Positions 16,289 through 25,919 are shown, counted from the stretch's first letter. The stretch: 51,595 nt of DNA from Bacteriovoracaceae bacterium (GCA_016784965.1 JADHTQ010000030.1:1-51595), one strand, 5' to 3'. Numbers and translations are program-made. Notes: generated by a model not told the origin, from the sequence alone.

Positions 16289-18538
16289 TTACTGAGCAGT
16301 CATTATAAGCGCAGCAGAACTTTGACATCCAGCTGTTTGTTTGCGTGATAGCAAACTGTTTAAAGTTTCGATAAGCTCTTTAGATCCAAGACCCATATGT
16401 TGGGCCCTTGATGCCACTTGAGTTATATTGTTAATATGCTGCCTTGTCATAGATGATTTGAGTTTTTCTAAAGTACTACTTATACTTGTTGCTAGCTCCT
16501 CATCAGAGTGGAGAACCTCATCGAGTTTGGCCAGTAGACCGGAAATAATACTTACTCGCATAGAGCTATTTTGTGCTGGTATTAGCTCAAAAATATCCAG
16601 CGCCAACTCTACATTTAAAGCACGCCCTTTAATCTTTGCAAGAAGAAAATTCACTACCTGCAATTTATTAACTTTGAACTTTTTCAGAGTCTCTCTAATG
16701 TTGCTAGAAATTGTATCTGTAGAGTATCCATAGGCATTAAAAAGCTCAACAAACACTTTAAAACTATCGCCTACCTTCATCGACTCAAGTATTTGAAAAG
16801 ACCTAGAGCAAGCTTCATCTTGTAGCTCTAATGTTTCTACTAATTCAAGTGCTAGAGTCTCAATTGGAAGTGCTTTGCTTTCATAGTTTTTCCAAATGGC
16901 AAAGATAATGTCTCGTTTGATATAAAGGTCATCTTCACTTTGCAATTTCTTAATTAGTTTATCTAAGCTTAAATTTGTTAGATCTACAGCAGCTATCACT
17001 CTCAACATCTTAGAATTAGGGTGAGAGAGTTCATGAATCATAGTATCCCCAATAATATCACCCATAACAAACTGCTTGTTGGCCATTTCAATTGATTTAA
17101 CAAGAGGGTCTATATGCTCCGGTTTTACAAAAAAGTGTCTGCTAGCAGCGAGTGTGGCGCTCCAACTTTCATTTACTAAAACAGTTGTGCCGTAATTTCT
17201 TCTAACTAAATCATGATCCCCGAGAGCTAGCTGCCAGCTAGCAGGTTTTAACTTATGATACACTTGGACAAACTGGTCAAAGAAGGTGCATTTTACAACT
17301 GTATCGTTACAAGTGGTACTTCTTGCAAATATTGGAGAACCCAGATCCATTGAGGCAAATGTCTGCACTGCCCCACTCTCCTGCATTGCCATTGGCACAA
17401 GTTGTAAGAACCCTTGAAACCCTGAGGTTTTGGATTCTAGGTGATAGAATTGACTTTTATCGATGATCCCTGTGGCCCACCTTCTTGGTGTAAGATCTGT
17501 CAGAGCATCATTTTGTGCACACCCTCCCACACACTCTTTGGCCCTAAGCCCTTTAAAAAAACTATGAAACCTTCTACTTAGTGGTTTAAAGATAATAACG
17601 TCAACTTGCTCAGCGGTTGTCAGCAAACTTCCATGCCCTAAGTTTTCCCTTGGAAAAAGCTTCTGTAGTTTTTGACCTCTCATCTTAGTTTTTTGAACTA
17701 TCTTTTTTACCAGGTCAAAAAACTCGCTTGGAAGCTCTGGGTAGTGTTTAAAAAAGGCATCTCGAATAATTTGTGGATTTAAAAAAAGCTCCATTAAACT
17801 AGCAGCTTGTCTTGCATGAATTATATCTGAAATTTCCTCGCTTTCAATTAAACCCATTAATAAATAGTTCGAAGCAACTTGAAAAGTTTTATTTTGTTCG
17901 ATTTGCTTATAAAAGGCTTGGTATAGTTTATTTTGCTCTTTTTTAGTATTGGCCAGCAGCATTTGTTGCTGGTGTTGATCTCTTAAATCAGTAAATTCTG
18001 CTTTGGCATTTTTAATAAAAGTTTTTGCTTCGGCCTGTTGTTTTGAAAACAGACCACCTGAGTCTTCATGGATCTGATCAAGCCACCCCTCCAAAAACTC
18101 ATCCCAGAGTTTGTGATTAAGCGTTCTTGCCGTTTCACTAAACTTGGCGTGAACTCTAAATTCCTTTCCATTTGGCCATTTTTGCCAGGCCCTTTGACAG
18201 ATGGTTTTATCCACTAAACAAAGCTTTTTAAGTTGGCCTATTATGCTATCAAAGGCAACCTTCGGGAATTGCTCTTGTATTTTTTTTTGGTCTTTGCTGC
18301 TTAAAGTATTCTGTTTAGGAATTGACGAGAAATAGAACTTTGCTAAGTGATAGTAATCTTCAGTGAACAGATTACCCGTTTTAGGATTTTGCTCGCTTAA
18401 AAAGCGCTCAATAGTTATTGCCTCATCTAATAGATTATCTAGATCATGGATTTGCACAAAACCAAAGCTTGGGCCTATCAGCATAAAGCATTGTAATATC
18501 AAGTAGCTGTAGAGAGTTACTCTGGTCATTCTTGTCAT
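16289..18538 (-). CDS. Large exported protein with helical-repeat-like C-terminal half
   Basis: A 749-residue protein with a signal sequence (about 1-26, ending in SFGF). The N-terminal 300 residues are helical. A mixed region (about 350-500) contains four Cys residues and segments such as FASMDLGSPIFARSTTC. The C-terminal part (about 505-735) is a succession of amphipathic helices compatible with ARM/HEAT-type repeats. HELSH at 502-506 fits an HExxH zinc motif but may be chance. No ribosome site is obvious. The gene lies between the kinase-like gene (135 bases) and the next cluster member (74 bases). Confidence 0.6.
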   Translation of the reverse strand: MTRMTRVTLYSYLILQCFMLIGPSFGFVQIHDLDNLLDEAITIERFLSEQNPKTGNLFTEDYYHLAKFYFSSIPKQNTLSSKDQKKIQEQFPKVAFDSIIGQLKKLCLVDKTICQRAWQKWPNGKEFRVHAKFSETARTLNHKLWDEFLEGWLDQIHEDSGGLFSKQQAEAKTFIKNAKAEFTDLRDQHQQQMLLANTKKEQNKLYQAFYKQIEQNKTFQVASNYLLMGLIESEEISDIIHARQAASLMELFLNPQIIRDAFFKHYPELPSEFFDLVKKIVQKTKMRGQKLQKLFPRENLGHGSLLTTAEQVDVIIFKPLSRRFHSFFKGLRAKECVGGCAQNDALTDLTPRRWATGIIDKSQFYHLESKTSGFQGFLQLVPMAMQESGAVQTFASMDLGSPIFARSTTCNDTVVKCTFFDQFVQVYHKLKPASWQLALGDHDLVRRNYGTTVLVNESWSATLAASRHFFVKPEHIDPLVKSIEMANKQFVMGDIIGDTMIHELSHPNSKMLRVIAAVDLTNLSLDKLIKKLQSEDDLYIKRDIIFAIWKNYESKALPIETLALELVETLELQDEACSRSFQILESMKVGDSFKVFVELFNAYGYSTDTISSNIRETLKKFKVNKLQVVNFLLAKIKGRALNVELALDIFELIPAQNSSMRVSIISGLLAKLDEVLHSDEELATSISSTLEKLKSSMTRQHINNITQVASRAQHMGLGSKELIETLNSLLSRKQTAGCQSSAALIMTAQ

Positions 18539-18612
18539 GTATAATTAATAACACACCACAACTCACCGCGTCAATCATGCAATTGTTTTTATTTCTCAAT
18601 AATTTTTGACTA

Positions 18613-20295
18613 TTAAAACAAACCACATGCCGGCCTTTTTAATTTTTTTGCACTCAAGATTGCATTATACCTGCTTTGGGCCTTCAAGGTAAACTCATTC
18701 CAAATTGTGTCCACATTTGACCTATTTTGTACCAGTGATCTAACTAAGTTTAATCGCAATTTGTGAAAATGTAGATTGACTTGGTTGGAAGTAGTTGCAG
18801 TTTGCCCAAGAAACTGCATCCCTCTACCGTAGGTTTGAAGTGCTTTATCAATGTCATCAAAGTTATCATCTAGAAGTTCTTCTATGTCTTGTTGAAGTTG
18901 TTGCTTGATTTTTGTTTGTTCTGCCTGCCCATAAGTAAACTGTTGTAAGATATCACCTTTTACTTTTACACTCGCCGTATCTGCACGATACCTGGGGTTT
19001 TTAAGTATTTCTTCATGGTACGAATAACCTTCACAGATATAATCTTGAATAAAACTTGCTTCAAGCTTTTTTAATTCTTCGTTATATTTTCCAAATTGAT
19101 ATTCGGCCAAATCTTCAATTGCCATGCGGTACTGAAATGATAAATCAAAAAAGGCATTAATGCTTGTCACTTCATCAGTGTCACTACTGGTTTGTAAAAA
19201 TGTTTCTATTAATCTCTCAAGGCGTCTTACTCTATTTTTTAATTTATTTTTTGAAATTAAGTTTGACCCTTTTTTAACTGTCCACATCACTCCTTCAGTT
19301 ACAACTATACTAATTGCTACACCAAGTACAACCTGGGGGGTTAAAGCAGCTAAAGCACCAAAACGTCCCAAATTAGCAGATAATCTAGCAACAGTTGAGA
19401 GCTGTTTAACCTTACCGATAGTTTTTCCTTGAATCACATAGGCGGTGCCAACACCTGTAGACATCGCTCCCATGTCTCGATAAAATGCATAATTGGCAAA
19501 ATCTAAAGTTTCATTGCCTTTGTGGTTTGCAATTCCGGTTAAGTAAATGGGCGAGTTCCATACACCTTGGTCTTTATCGCTATAGGGGTTTTGATCCAGG
19601 TCCTGCTCCAAATAAAGCCTTTTTTCACAGTCACGTAATTTTTTTTCATCGGCATCATTCATTCCATCTGCTACCTCGTAGCCTACAAACCCTAGTCTAG
19701 AGAGTATCACTGATAAAGTTTGGGGGAGAGCATTTGTCTTGCCCATATTGACGGCCAATGCTTGAAGGGGTTTAAAAATTTTAATTAAGGCCTTGGGGTG
19801 GATTGTTCCTTTGGTTATTGCCAGTAAAACCATCACACCAGCAGCACCTAGGGCCTGTTGGGTAACTACAGATGTTTCTTGCTCATCTCGCTTGAGTCTC
19901 TTTAGTGCATTTCTTTGAAACCAGACAGAATTTAGTTCTAGGTTTAGGCGTTGTAGTGCCACAATATCATCAATTTTTTTTGCCTGTTTGGCACTTTGTA
20001 ATAGAGAGCTTATTCCACTACGTATTGTAAACTCATAGTTTCCTTTATTTAAAAAAGCAAAATCAACAATGCAATTTAGGGTATCTAGAGCGTTCTTTCC
20101 CTCCATAGTCTTGTTGTAATCACCATTATTTAAATTAATGGCAGAGTTATGAAGTTGTACATATTCACGAATTAAAAAATGGACACTCTCAAGCTTTTGA
20201 CAGCTACTTTTGTAGTACTCTAACGCACCTACATTAGTACTAATAAAATTTGTTATTAGTATCATTGAGACACATACAATTCGTTTTATATACAT
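18613..20295 (-). CDS. Exported/membrane protein, related to its upstream neighbour
   Basis: A 560-residue protein with a signal peptide (about 1-25, ending in VGAL). Hydrophobic Gly/Ala-rich segments lie around residues 148-165 and 315-345, and the C-terminal 200 residues are charged and helical. The layout and several segments match the 814-residue neighbour encoded at 20315-22750, especially the region running from an AFYRD/TLLRD motif through the second hydrophobic segment. AAGGAAG lies before the ATG, and the gene starts 19 bases after the neighbour ends. No known family. Confidence 0.6.
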   Translation of the reverse strand: MYIKRIVCVSMILITNFISTNVGALEYYKSSCQKLESVHFLIREYVQLHNSAINLNNGDYNKTMEGKNALDTLNCIVDFAFLNKGNYEFTIRSGISSLLQSAKQAKKIDDIVALQRLNLELNSVWFQRNALKRLKRDEQETSVVTQQALGAAGVMVLLAITKGTIHPKALIKIFKPLQALAVNMGKTNALPQTLSVILSRLGFVGYEVADGMNDADEKKLRDCEKRLYLEQDLDQNPYSDKDQGVWNSPIYLTGIANHKGNETLDFANYAFYRDMGAMSTGVGTAYVIQGKTIGKVKQLSTVARLSANLGRFGALAALTPQVVLGVAISIVVTEGVMWTVKKGSNLISKNKLKNRVRRLERLIETFLQTSSDTDEVTSINAFFDLSFQYRMAIEDLAEYQFGKYNEELKKLEASFIQDYICEGYSYHEEILKNPRYRADTASVKVKGDILQQFTYGQAEQTKIKQQLQQDIEELLDDNFDDIDKALQTYGRGMQFLGQTATTSNQVNLHFHKLRLNLVRSLVQNRSNVDTIWNEFTLKAQSRYNAILSAKKLKRPACGLF

Positions 20296-20314
20296 AGCAA
20301 TCTTCCTTTATTAA

Positions 20315-22750
20315 TCAATAAACTTCATATGAGCTAAAATCTCCAATGCGACTTTTAAGCCTCCAGCTTAAGTATGGTGTAACTTCATCACCTCTACATA
20401 TTGAGCGCTCAACTAAAACGCCACTTACATAACTTTGATAGTCACGAAGTTTTACCCTGCCATTTTCATCTGTAAATTCTTTTATATATACACCCTGATT
20501 ATAGTCATGGAGTGTGCTACATACGTATTGGTTGAGTTTGTTGTTGCTAAAATTTTTGATTTCCCTGAGTTTAAATTTTCCTCCAAGGCACTCTACTGAA
20601 AAATTAGAACATTTTTTGAAGGTTGGTGTGTAACTCAAATTTTGATATTGTGCTCCTTCACCAATTATTAAGTCTCTAAATGGTAATTGACTAAATGGCA
20701 CATCTTGAAATGGCTTAGGGTTTTTTGTTCTTTTTAGAGTATAAAACATCATAGGAAACGGATCCTTGTCTTGCCTAACTCTATTTATTAGATATAAATA
20801 ACCTCGACCTAATTGGGTATTGATAGTAGTGGTTCTTTTTGCAGCAAAAAGTGGATCTGTAAGCCATTCAAAAAAGCTCCTCTTGCCTTCACTACGCCCT
20901 TTAAAGTATTCTAAAAACTCTGATTTTGAACTCAAAGGATGCTTTCTGACATACTCAACATCAGATGGATAAAATAACATCTGATCATCTACATCTGTTT
21001 GATAAGTTACAAATGCCTCATCTCCAATTTTTTTCAATGACGGAACATGCAACACATCACTTTCAGACATTTGGCCTACAATTGGTAGTACATCTTGTAT
21101 CGCTTTACAATTGTAGGTATTATCCAATTGCATAACTCCATGGATAGTTCCAGCTTGCAAAAATGACAAAGTGGCCTTGATCTCTTGATCAATCTCTTGG
21201 GTTAACCTTTGTCTCATAAGTTGTGGATCTAATACTCTTTTGTAAAAGCTAGCTGATCTTCTTAGCCGTTTTTGCTCTAAATATAAATATTGCATCTCTT
21301 CATCAGTGATTTTGCCTTTGCTTTTTTCAATCCAATGCTCGATGATTACGTCGACATGACCTAGGCCTACCATAATTTGATTAATTCTCACTTTATTTTT
21401 CTCAATAAACTTCTTGATGAATTGTTGGCTAAACTTTATATACTCCTTAGATTCTACAATTGAAACGCTGTTATCTGCTCTATTGATTGCTGGAAGTGTT
21501 TTGATATAACTACAAAGGTATTTTGACTTTACCCTATTGTGGATACTAAAGTACCTTTCACTTACTTCAGCACTTAAAAAGAAGGCCCTGGCACGTGCTT
21601 CTTTGACAAGCTTGTGGACACTTGAGAAAAATTCATACCCCACTCTTTCATCATCAACCAAGAATTCATTTTTGATACTATCAACTGCTTGATCAACTGA
21701 ATCATCCAATGATTTTTCCTTTGCTTTATCAAAAATCAGTTTTCCACCTCGCAAAACGACTTCAGTGCCGGCCCAACTTGCAACTAAAACCAGAGGATTT
21801 AGTGAAAATGCCATCCTCCCAAATTTTGTTACACTTTTTGGTAACCCCTTAGCAAATTGAGTAAATGCTGCTCTAGAGGTGACATATTGCTTGGTGTGCA
21901 CCATTGCCTTTGCTGCCATTACACCAGTTGCTACCCCAAAAGTTAAAGCGGTTGCATCTCTTAAAAGAGTGTAAGCTTCATAATTTTCCAGTTTTTGGTC
22001 GTCACCTTTGTATTTCATAACCTCAAATGGCGACTTCGGAACTTTTCTCTTTGAGCCATCTACCACAAGGTCATTTCTTAAATTTCCAATAACTGTTCCG
22101 GCCAGAGCGTAGTTAAGCCTGCTTCTGAGCAAGTATCTTGAGAGTCTTTTAAATACTCGAAAGCTTACCTTGCCCATATTGTGCTCTCTTAAAAAGAGAT
22201 AGATTAGGATCGCAGTGCCACCGATACCAGCAGAATAATAAAGACCAAGGTCTGACCTCATCCGGAGAATCTCTTTCATATACTTGTCTGTCCAGTGGTT
22301 TTGTAACCTAAGAGAAATATCTCTAATTGCTAGAGCATTTAAAAGAGTGCTGTCTTTTGCTACTTTATGTTTCCATTTTTCATATTTCTTCAATTCTTCA
22401 TCAGAAAAATTTGAAATATCTGGCATAGCATCGCCGATTTCTTCAAGCTTTTTAATGTAGTCCTCACTCCCAGGACTTGAAAATACCGACATAATGATCC
22501 GAACATTGTAAAATAGACGGCACTTAACACCCTGATCTTCTCTGTCAAGTGATTGCTGATAGGCTTCAATGTACAGTGGTAACAACTCATTAATGTTATT
22601 TGTAAGATCTTTTGGATGTTGGCATCCAAAAGAATCATTCCAAGCAGCACTATTATTTTGTGCGCTATGCGCTATGCTGGAAACAGAGGTTATAATCGAC
22701 ATTAACAGGACCATAGTGAGTGTAGAAATCACTCGATTTTTTTTAAACAT
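20315..22750 (-). CDS. Large exported/membrane protein, first gene of the four-gene cluster
   Basis: I take the ATG at 22750, with AAGG eight bases upstream, rather than the GTG at 22759. The product has about 811 residues: a signal peptide (to about residue 30, ending in AHSAQ), a helical N-terminal part, three hydrophobic Gly/Ala-rich stretches (around residues 165-185, 265-285 and 320-340), a long charged helical region and a Cys-containing C-terminal domain (from about 700). It shares architecture with the next gene. No enzymatic motif. A 42-base palindrome lies 135 bases upstream. Confidence 0.6.
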   Translation of the reverse strand: MFKKNRVISTLTMVLLMSIITSVSSIAHSAQNNSAAWNDSFGCQHPKDLTNNINELLPLYIEAYQQSLDREDQGVKCRLFYNVRIIMSVFSSPGSEDYIKKLEEIGDAMPDISNFSDEELKKYEKWKHKVAKDSTLLNALAIRDISLRLQNHWTDKYMKEILRMRSDLGLYYSAGIGGTAILIYLFLREHNMGKVSFRVFKRLSRYLLRSRLNYALAGTVIGNLRNDLVVDGSKRKVPKSPFEVMKYKGDDQKLENYEAYTLLRDATALTFGVATGVMAAKAMVHTKQYVTSRAAFTQFAKGLPKSVTKFGRMAFSLNPLVLVASWAGTEVVLRGGKLIFDKAKEKSLDDSVDQAVDSIKNEFLVDDERVGYEFFSSVHKLVKEARARAFFLSAEVSERYFSIHNRVKSKYLCSYIKTLPAINRADNSVSIVESKEYIKFSQQFIKKFIEKNKVRINQIMVGLGHVDVIIEHWIEKSKGKITDEEMQYLYLEQKRLRRSASFYKRVLDPQLMRQRLTQEIDQEIKATLSFLQAGTIHGVMQLDNTYNCKAIQDVLPIVGQMSESDVLHVPSLKKIGDEAFVTYQTDVDDQMLFYPSDVEYVRKHPLSSKSEFLEYFKGRSEGKRSFFEWLTDPLFAAKRTTTINTQLGRGYLYLINRVRQDKDPFPMMFYTLKRTKNPKPFQDVPFSQLPFRDLIIGEGAQYQNLSYTPTFKKCSNFSVECLGGKFKLREIKNFSNNKLNQYVCSTLHDYNQGVYIKEFTDENGRVKLRDYQSYVSGVLVERSICRGDEVTPYLSWRLKSRIGDFSSYEVY

Positions 22751-22884
22751 GATAAGCACCTTATGAAGTTTAAGTAATAAATAGATAGCAGTTTCTAGAT
22801 GAATTCATGCAATTTAAATGCCATATTAGGCTGCTACTATAGGGTTGATATATAATGGGGGTAGGTATAGGCGATAATCGACTA

Positions 22885-22926
22885 AGTGTAAAAATATTAG
22901 ACAGTACTGTGTAATATTTTTACACT
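22885..22926. repeat. 42-bp near-perfect palindrome
   Basis: Arms 22885-22899 and 22912-22926 are exact reverse complements (15 bp). Between them lies a ten-base perfect palindrome, ACAGTACTGT (22901-22910), flanked by one mismatched base on each side. It sits between the end of the DUF547 gene and the start of the large exported gene cluster. It could be an operator for a dimeric regulator or a hairpin terminator; there is no U-run on either strand. Confidence 0.65.
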
Positions 22927-22955
22927 ATTGAGCACGCAAAAAAAAGAATAGTTGC

Positions 22956-23696
22956 TCATTCATTAAGCTTCCAATCGTAATCTAAATATTCAATTTCAAC
23001 AGAATCACTCACATCAGATCCAAAGTAAGGCCTTACAAACTTCATAACAGAACCATGTTTTTTTACAAAATCTTGTTTATACCATTTGAATATTTTTGAC
23101 AATTGAAGCTTTTTATCCTTTTTCACAAACCTGTTTTTACCAGTATTTTTAAGAAAATTTTGAGTGACCTTTACAAGTTGTACTTCCAGTTGCTTGGCAG
23201 TGTATGCAAAGTTTTGCAAAGATGGACAAGAGATGGAAGCGCAGTTGAGGGCAAAGTGAATTCGTGGCTCATTAAACTGTTTTCGTATCAAATCATGCTC
23301 AATATGATCTAGGTAGGTTTTTTCACCAAGAAGAGTAAAAAATTTAATTTTCCAGCTACTTTTAAAAAATGATCCGATATCTTTAATTGATTTTACAGGG
23401 TAGTTATTGATAATAAGCTTAATAGTAAAAGCATTGTAAGCATTAATTAAAAAGGCCAATTGTTCATTTTCACTAAATTGATCAAACTGCTTTTTAGAAA
23501 CCGATGAAAGCTTTATTAAATAGTTATCTAGTTTTGATGGGTCCAATTGCAGCTTTTTATACTTTACCAGACCTTGCTTATTTGAAAAAACCACATTTTT
23601 TTTTAGAACCTCATTAAAATCTTTGTGAGTTTGATCAAATGCAAAAAGCTGACTGTTAAAAATCAAAAAGCATAAATAGATGCCTACAAGTTTCAT
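22956..23696 (-). CDS. DUF547 family exported protein
   Basis: A protein of about 246 residues with a signal peptide (MKLVGIYLCFLIFNSQLFAF) and a DUF547 domain. Diagnostic segments are AFLINAYNAFTIKLII, then DHIEHDLIRKQFNEPRIHF and ALNCASISCPSL. I chose the ATG at 23696 because GGAGG lies six bases upstream; the open frame reaches 23708. It begins 12 bases after the permease gene ends, so the two are probably one operon. The biochemical role of DUF547 is not established; the conserved Cys and His residues hint at a peptidase-like fold. Confidence 0.8.
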   Translation of the reverse strand: MKLVGIYLCFLIFNSQLFAFDQTHKDFNEVLKKNVVFSNKQGLVKYKKLQLDPSKLDNYLIKLSSVSKKQFDQFSENEQLAFLINAYNAFTIKLIINNYPVKSIKDIGSFFKSSWKIKFFTLLGEKTYLDHIEHDLIRKQFNEPRIHFALNCASISCPSLQNFAYTAKQLEVQLVKVTQNFLKNTGKNRFVKKDKKLQLSKIFKWYKQDFVKKHGSVMKFVRPYFGSDVSDSVEIEYLDYDWKLNE

Positions 23697-23708
23697 ACTT
23701 GCCTCCAC

Positions 23709-25028
23709 TTATATAAGTATTAAAGTGGCGATTGCAAGCACATCAATAACATATATTGTGCCTGACAACTCATTTGCCTTGCCCTTGAAAATCTTAAGTA
23801 GAGTGTAGGCAATTAGCGCCCAGCTGATACCCTGGGTGATAGAGTAGGTAAAAGGAATCAAGATACATGCCAAAAATGCTGGCATACCCTCATCGAACTC
23901 ACTAAATTTTACTTTACCTATACTGCTCATCATAAAAAACCCTACCAAAACTAGTGCTGGAGAAGTTGCAAAAGAAGGGATGATCTGTAAGACAGGAGAA
24001 AAATACAAAAATGGCAAAAATAAAAGACCCACAACTACAGCAGTAAGTCCTGTGCGACCACCTTGATCAACGCCGGCTGCACTTTCAATATAAGTAGTTC
24101 CAGAGCTGGTACCAAACAACCCAGAGATGGTTGTAGATATTGCATCAACAAATAGTGCCCGCTTGAGGTTTTTTGGCCGCCCTTTATCATCTTTAAGGTT
24201 TGCAACTTGAGATACTCCCAAGAAGGTAGAGATCGAATCGAACATGTCTGTAAATAAGAAGGTAAATATCACTGCAAGAAGCTCAAAACTAAAGGCCCCT
24301 GAAATATCTAATTTAAAAAAGACCGCGCTAAAATCAGGATCAGACATTATACTTTGGGGCCCTTTAATAAGGATATCACTGCCCCAGAGTCTCCCATTTA
24401 AAAATGCAATCAGTGTTGTAAATAAAATACTAATTAGCAGTGAACCAATTATTTTTCTGCTAAATAAAAACAAGGTAAAAAGCATACCTATTAAAAATAG
24501 GATTACTTGAGGAGTAAAACCACCAAACTTTATCAATGTTGCAGGTGATGCTACAATCAGACCTGCTTGCTTGAGTCCAATGAGTGCTAAAAACAAACCA
24601 ATACCAGTTGCAACCCCGTATCGTACACACTCTGGTATGGCAAAGACAATTTTTTCTCTAAATTTAACTAACGTTAACAATATGAAGATGATTCCAGAAA
24701 TAAAAACAGTACCCAGTGCCTTTTGCCAGGGCACCCCCATTCCAAGTATCACACTAAATGTAAAAAATGCATTTATCCCCATTCCTGGTGCCAAGGCAAA
24801 TGGTAAATTGGCGACTAACCCCATAAGTATCGATGATATGGCACTAACAAGCACAGTTGCAGTTAGTGCACCGGCAAACGAAATACCTGTTCCATTTGTG
24901 GATAGTATTGAAGGGTTGACGACAATAATGTAGCTCATTGTTAAAAAGGTTGTAAGTCCCGCAATAATTTCTGTTTTTACATCCGTACCATTTTTATCTA
25001 ACTTAAAAAAACCCCTAATGCCCGTCAT
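23709..25028 (-). CDS. AzgA-type NCS2 purine (hypoxanthine/guanine/adenine) permease
   Basis: A 439-residue inner-membrane transporter of the AzgA-like branch of NCS2. The family signatures are visible: TEIIAGLTTFLTMSYIIVVNP at the N-terminus, LPFALAPGMGINAFFTF, FTFLFTDMFDSISTF and GTSSGTTYIESAAGV near the second substrate loop. About 12-14 TM segments fit the hydrophobicity. It imports purine bases by proton symport; the exact base cannot be read. AGGAG lies eight bases before the ATG. I see no purine riboswitch in the short leader. Confidence 0.92.
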   Translation of the reverse strand: MTGIRGFFKLDKNGTDVKTEIIAGLTTFLTMSYIIVVNPSILSTNGTGISFAGALTATVLVSAISSILMGLVANLPFALAPGMGINAFFTFSVILGMGVPWQKALGTVFISGIIFILLTLVKFREKIVFAIPECVRYGVATGIGLFLALIGLKQAGLIVASPATLIKFGGFTPQVILFLIGMLFTLFLFSRKIIGSLLISILFTTLIAFLNGRLWGSDILIKGPQSIMSDPDFSAVFFKLDISGAFSFELLAVIFTFLFTDMFDSISTFLGVSQVANLKDDKGRPKNLKRALFVDAISTTISGLFGTSSGTTYIESAAGVDQGGRTGLTAVVVGLLFLPFLYFSPVLQIIPSFATSPALVLVGFFMMSSIGKVKFSEFDEGMPAFLACILIPFTYSITQGISWALIAYTLLKIFKGKANELSGTIYVIDVLAIATLILI

Positions 25029-25094
25029 AACATTTACTCCTTCAGTAATAATTGCTTTTTAGTCATTCTAACAAACTTCTCTTTAAAAAAACAA

Positions 25095-25123
25095 TTGACG
25101 CGGCTTGCGCTCTGCGTTATACT
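25095..25123 (+). promoter_or_regulatory. Sigma70-type promoter of the exported ClpP-like gene
   Basis: TTGACG (25095-25100) and TATACT (25118-25123) are separated by exactly 17 bases, five of six matches to consensus in each box. The spacer is GC-rich for this genome. The position shows that the open frame beginning at 25105 cannot be the true start, so the ATG at 25156 is favoured. Confidence 0.75.
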
Positions 25124-25155
25124 GGCTGCTTTTGGCCTTAAATACTGCAAGTGAA

Positions 25156-25848
25156 ATGATATATCTAAACTGGAGAAAATTTGTAATTTGTGCTTTGCTA
25201 CTTGTGGCAAGCTTGCAGACGCTACCTACAAACCTTTTTGCCCAAGAGGTACTAAAGTTTTCCAGCAAGTATCTGGGGGCACGCCTAGCAACCACAGACC
25301 ATTATCAAGTTTTATTTTTAAAAGGTGAAATAGATTTAACTGAACTAGGTGTTATAGATCAACTAACAGAACATCTAGATACAAAATCTCCACTCATTTT
25401 GCGATTAAACATTACTGGCGGATTGCTTTTTGCTGTTAATGTCTTCAAGAAGATGCTTAGAAAATACAAAAAACAAATTATTACCTTCGTTTCTGATAAT
25501 GATAAATGTTCTTCTGCTGGTATTAGTCTATTTATGCTAGGTGATATTCGCGTAGCCGCTCCGACAGCACGTTTTGGCTTCCACAGTGCCTTTGATTTAT
25601 TAGATAATCAAATGCACACCCTACAAGAAAATAGCATGATATACAAAAAGCAAGGAGTACCGCTTGAGTTAATCTCACATTTAGAAGAGATTGGCGTATT
25701 TAGTTCACTAGAGATGAGATATTTTCTACCACAAGATCTAGAGGGGTTTGGAGTAGTTGACCACATAGCAAAATCGAGCGCCCCGTATATAAAGGCCTTT
25801 ACACAAAAACCAACTTGTCATATAAGTGCAGCACCACTTATTTACTAA
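25156..25848 (+). CDS. Exported ClpP/crotonase-fold serine protease-like protein
   Basis: From the ATG at 25156 the product has 230 residues, with a signal peptide (to about residue 30, TNLFAQ). A ClpP-like core follows: strand YQVLFLKGEIDLTELG, the NITGG turn (matching NSPGG), a nucleophile region CSSAGISLFMLGD (S119/S120) and RFGFHSAF (H143). This matches the family of periplasmic ClpP-like predicted proteins. A third catalytic residue is not assigned. Such proteins act without Clp ATPases; the substrate is unknown. It has a strong promoter of its own. Confidence 0.75.
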   Translation: MIYLNWRKFVICALLLVASLQTLPTNLFAQEVLKFSSKYLGARLATTDHYQVLFLKGEIDLTELGVIDQLTEHLDTKSPLILRLNITGGLLFAVNVFKKMLRKYKKQIITFVSDNDKCSSAGISLFMLGDIRVAAPTARFGFHSAFDLLDNQMHTLQENSMIYKKQGVPLELISHLEEIGVFSSLEMRYFLPQDLEGFGVVDHIAKSSAPYIKAFTQKPTCHISAAPLIY

Positions 25849-25919
25849 AAAAATGCCCTTGTAACTGCCTTAAATTTTTAAGATTTTTAAAAAAAACGGA
25901 ACATGCCCGACCTTTTCAC

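Noticed and set aside
25029-25094. Purine riboswitch upstream of the AzgA-type permease
   Set aside because: The leader is only about 70 bases, shares space with a divergent promoter and shows no paired-helix core of a purine aptamer.
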